In this document: positions 61,703 to 64,000 of the stretch, in pieces | How the letters are laid out: every line of letters begins with the position of its first letter | Numbering within the stretch: the first letter of the stretch is position 1 | NCBI GenBank assembly: GCA_903895855.1 | Contig: CAITVN010000070.1 | Location: 1-64,000, forward strand | Direction: 5' to 3' | Length of the DNA: 64,000 nt | From: Oligoflexia bacterium | Lineage (GTDB): Bacteria; Bdellovibrionota; UBA1018 | Notes under the pieces: model-generated | Database searches by the model: none | What the model saw: the letters and a program-made list of their open reading frames with translations, nothing else | What the model was told of the DNA's origin: nothing | Program-made: the position numbers and the translations under genes

Positions 61703-63841
61703 CGGCGACTGAGTCGCTTGCCAACTGCCTTGTTTAGACATCACGGCCTCGTCGCCATCAAAGGCAACATAGCTTGCTTTACCATAGTGAGAAAGTTTTC
61801 TGCCGATTGGCTTAATTGAAGCGATCGATTTGAAACCGACAAATCCTAAGGCAAATTCACTGTCTTTTGAAATGCGAGTGACCCAGGCGGCGCTCGATCT
61901 TGCCCGCGAGAACTCGACACCATCGAGAAAAAAAGAAGCGTCACTCACTTTTATGGGTAACATGAGCGACTGATCAAGGACGGCTCCCAAATATTTATTT
62001 GTCCAACCCATGACTAAAACTGACCGATCTTTTGGAATTTCGTTCAACTCGGTGTCGACCTTGATTTCAACATCAGCCGTTTCAACTAGAGCAGCCCAAG
62101 CTTTTGCCACGTCAACCATCGCTGCCCGCTCTGTCTCACTCACTTTCGAAGGCAGAACGAAAGTTACCTTTGAACTTCCAAAAATTTGAGAAACCGCCGG
62201 AGGAATTTCGAGACGATCTAATCGGCGAAAAACATTAAACTCAGAGTCAACCCGAAGCTCAATCTCGCGACTCAAATCAAAGCCATGCGGAACTTCAATC
62301 TGGAACCCGGCTTTTGCCGCTCTGACTAGAATCGATTGCTTCACCACCTGCGCCTGGCCTGCAGAATTTTCTTGGCGTAGCTCGACGGGCACGTTCAATT
62401 CAAAGGGCAAGTCGAGCTCTGCTTGGGTGAGTACTGCCGTAACAAAGGCCCGATCGCCTTCTTTGGTAGCTTGAGCTGACTCTAACCGCAAATCAGGAGC
62501 ACCCGTTCGATAGAGCCACTGCAAATAGTACCGATCGATAGCCGCAGCTTCTGACTCAGTTGCCACTGACTTAAAACTATCCGCTAAGTTTTTCCAAGAG
62601 GCCTTTTTGAAAAGAAAATTTTTGTAAAATAAACGAAGTCCCTTAAAGAATCGATCATCACCAAGAAAGGCACGCATCATGTGATTGACCATCAGCGCTT
62701 TATCATAACCAATGGCCGAAGACGACATTCCGTGTCGCTCTCGAAATTCGCGCAACGAAAAATCATTTGAGGCATTCACCGAGTCTCGAAATTTCTGCAA
62801 TGAGTTTCGACGGTACTCAGCACCCTTACCTAAAAGTTCAGATAGGTAGAAATCTGCCAGATAGGCCGTCAACCCCTCACACCAATTGCCCTGGTCATAA
62901 TCAACAAAGACTCCGTTTCCCCACCAGTTGTGCAAAATTTCATGAGGGTACGAAGACGTGAGAATGAATGGCAACCGAATCACCGAAGGTCCAAGAAGCG
63001 TGTAAGAAGGCAGTCCGTAACCGGTCTCCCAGAAATTTTCGACGGCCGAAAATTTGGGATAGGCGTAAGCCCCAAGTAAACGGCTGTACATTTCAACGTA
63101 ATGGGCCGTCACATCTAAGTACTTTTGAGCAAGAGCCTCATCGGGAGTTCGCAAATAAACTGACGATAAAAGACCGTTACTCATTTTTTCATAAACGGTG
63201 AAGGCATACGCCATCAAAGTGATTTCATCTTGTGGCTCTAACGAAATCCATCGGTCAGACCCGTTGCCAGAATGCGAACTTGTCTCACGCCTACCTTGCG
63301 AAACTGAAGACCAAGCAGGGCTCGCGAACCTCACGCTTAAATCGAAAGTGATCATCTCATCGTCTACAGTTGGATACCAATAACTACTCGAAGTCAGGTA
63401 CACACCTTGATCGTCAATGAGGCCCGGAGTATCTGACAGGCCGCCTTCAGGCAATTCAGCCCCCGGATGGTAAATCTCTCCGTAGTACTGTACTTGAAAC
63501 TGCGTACCTAAGTCAGTCGACGTCAGAGCTAAGGGCAACGATAACGGCAACACGCGATAAGATCGTAAAGGCACGGGTGCCCCAGCAACGAGATCGCCTT
63601 CGATCAACAGCATAGTTTCGTTCAAGACTTTCGGGTGAAGGCCATCGTGTAAGAAGAAATCAAACTCGCCGACTGCGAGTGAGCTCAGTTTCATGCGATC
63701 AATCACCTCAATGTGATGACTGTGTGGGTCTAGAGCAACGCTCAGCTGATGATCAACCTGCGCCATTGCAAGCGTTTCGAAAAGCATCAAGAAAAGTATA
63801 AAGACAATCACTAAAACAAATGCCAAACGCCTGGTTATCAT
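61652..63841 (-). CDS. Exported M1-like metallopeptidase
   Basis: This 729-residue protein has a signal peptide (LAFVLVIVFILFLMLFETLA). The catalytic region carries YPHEILHNWWGN (His300, Glu301, His304) and, 18 residues later, NWCEGLTAYLAD with the third-ligand glutamate (about 322), as in the M1 gluzincin family. The usual GAMEN exopeptidase motif is replaced by AVENFWETGYGLPS, so aminopeptidase activity is uncertain. The C-terminal half is beta-rich and of unknown function. It is probably periplasmic. Confidence 0.88.
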   Translation of the reverse strand: MITRRLAFVLVIVFILFLMLFETLAMAQVDHQLSVALDPHSHHIEVIDRMKLSSLAVGEFDFFLHDGLHPKVLNETMLLIEGDLVAGAPVPLRSYRVLPLSLPLALTSTDLGTQFQVQYYGEIYHPGAELPEGGLSDTPGLIDDQGVYLTSSSYWYPTVDDEMITFDLSVRFASPAWSSVSQGRRETSSHSGNGSDRWISLEPQDEITLMAYAFTVYEKMSNGLLSSVYLRTPDEALAQKYLDVTAHYVEMYSRLLGAYAYPKFSAVENFWETGYGLPSYTLLGPSVIRLPFILTSSYPHEILHNWWGNGVFVDYDQGNWCEGLTAYLADFYLSELLGKGAEYRRNSLQKFRDSVNASNDFSLREFRERHGMSSSAIGYDKALMVNHMMRAFLGDDRFFKGLRLFYKNFLFKKASWKNLADSFKSVATESEAAAIDRYYLQWLYRTGAPDLRLESAQATKEGDRAFVTAVLTQAELDLPFELNVPVELRQENSAGQAQVVKQSILVRAAKAGFQIEVPHGFDLSREIELRVDSEFNVFRRLDRLEIPPAVSQIFGSSKVTFVLPSKVSETERAAMVDVAKAWAALVETADVEIKVDTELNEIPKDRSVLVMGWTNKYLGAVLDQSLMLPIKVSDASFFLDGVEFSRARSSAAWVTRISKDSEFALGFVGFKSIASIKPIGRKLSHYGKASYVAFDGDEAVMSKQGSWQATQSPLNLKVLVHDSLKAGPR

Positions 63842-64000
63842 AGTGCTGACTTATCTAATAATGGCCTATTTTGCCAATTTGTTTTCGAACTGAGCCTTCT
63901 ATTCATTCTGTTTATTTGATCTGCTGGCTTGGTCATGGTTAAATCTGAGTTAACATGACACACGCGAAAAACTCGGCTCACCAGAAAATCGTAATGAAAA
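63842..64000. other. Right-edge sequence without a gene
   Basis: These 159 bases hold the upstream region of the M1-like gene and no open reading frame that I can support. A further gene may begin beyond the window edge. Confidence 0.4.

Noticed and set aside
1-64000. CRISPR arrays, rRNA operons, transposases, phage genes
   Set aside because: Nothing of these types is visible on either strand. Repeats found are few and hairpin-like, not regularly spaced.

Overview
The window is about 64 kb of a chromosome with moderate G+C content, densely coded on both strands. The gene set suggests a Gram-negative relative of the Bdellovibrionota (Bdellovibrio/Oligoflexia type). The reasons are many exported hypothetical proteins and exported HExxH metallopeptidases, a Flp pilin with TadE-like pseudopilins, single-domain CheY proteins, a sigma-54 enhancer-binding regulator, DksA/TraR-type and RhlE-type proteins, and a CHASE2 adenylate cyclase next to a cyclic-nucleotide-binding protein. 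This assignment is inference from gene content only. I see no rRNA, CRISPR array, transposase or prophage. One tRNA gene, tRNA-Lys(TTT), is present at 27398-27473.

Layout. 1-9 kb: minus-strand genes for an exported IucA/IucC-like protein, a deoxyhypusine-synthase-family enzyme, an M29 aminopeptidase, a Lys/Ala-rich then acidic protein, a GAF/sigma-54 regulator and small exported proteins. 9-12.7 kb: an exported protein and a phosphate-uptake pair (DUF47/PhoU-like plus PiT). 12.9-16.5 kb: two AAA/DUF4143 ATPases flanking an exported barrel-like protein. 16.7-20.9 kb: two large tandem exported paralogues of unknown function. 21-29.6 kb: thiolase, PMT-type glycosyltransferase, SDR, HELTH-motif exported protein, tRNA-Lys, TerC and GNAT genes. 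30-34 kb: CheY, CHASE2 adenylate cyclase and cNMP-binding effector. 34-40.8 kb: exported peptidase, then a minus-strand run of SPOR protein, GDP-mannose synthesis, adenine deaminase and a CitE-like aldolase. 41-42.7 kb: a Flp pilin/pseudopilin cluster behind a good sigma-54 promoter. 42.8-48.7 kb: a PfkB kinase, CheY with a broken cheX, then a polysaccharide glycosyltransferase/UDP-xylose cluster. 48.8-64 kb: carB, a pirin/DoxX/LysR unit, DksA/TraR, a DEAD-box helicase, TSUP, a third DUF4143 ATPase, a GST and an M1-like peptidase.

The most interesting signal is non-coding. Long imperfect palindromes of 268 and 292 bp (3201-3468 and 35064-35355) have arms that differ in sequence yet stay self-complementary. 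They share two identical internal-loop segments and a conserved apical domain of about 59 nt. A third copy of the apical domain begins at base 1. This looks like an undescribed dispersed structured RNA or palindromic element. Other points of note are a pre-tRNA-Lys whose leader and trailer extend the acceptor stem by 15 bp, three DUF4143 ATPase genes that all look leaderless, an out-of-frame overlapping pseudopilin, and a frameshifted cheX joined to cheY.
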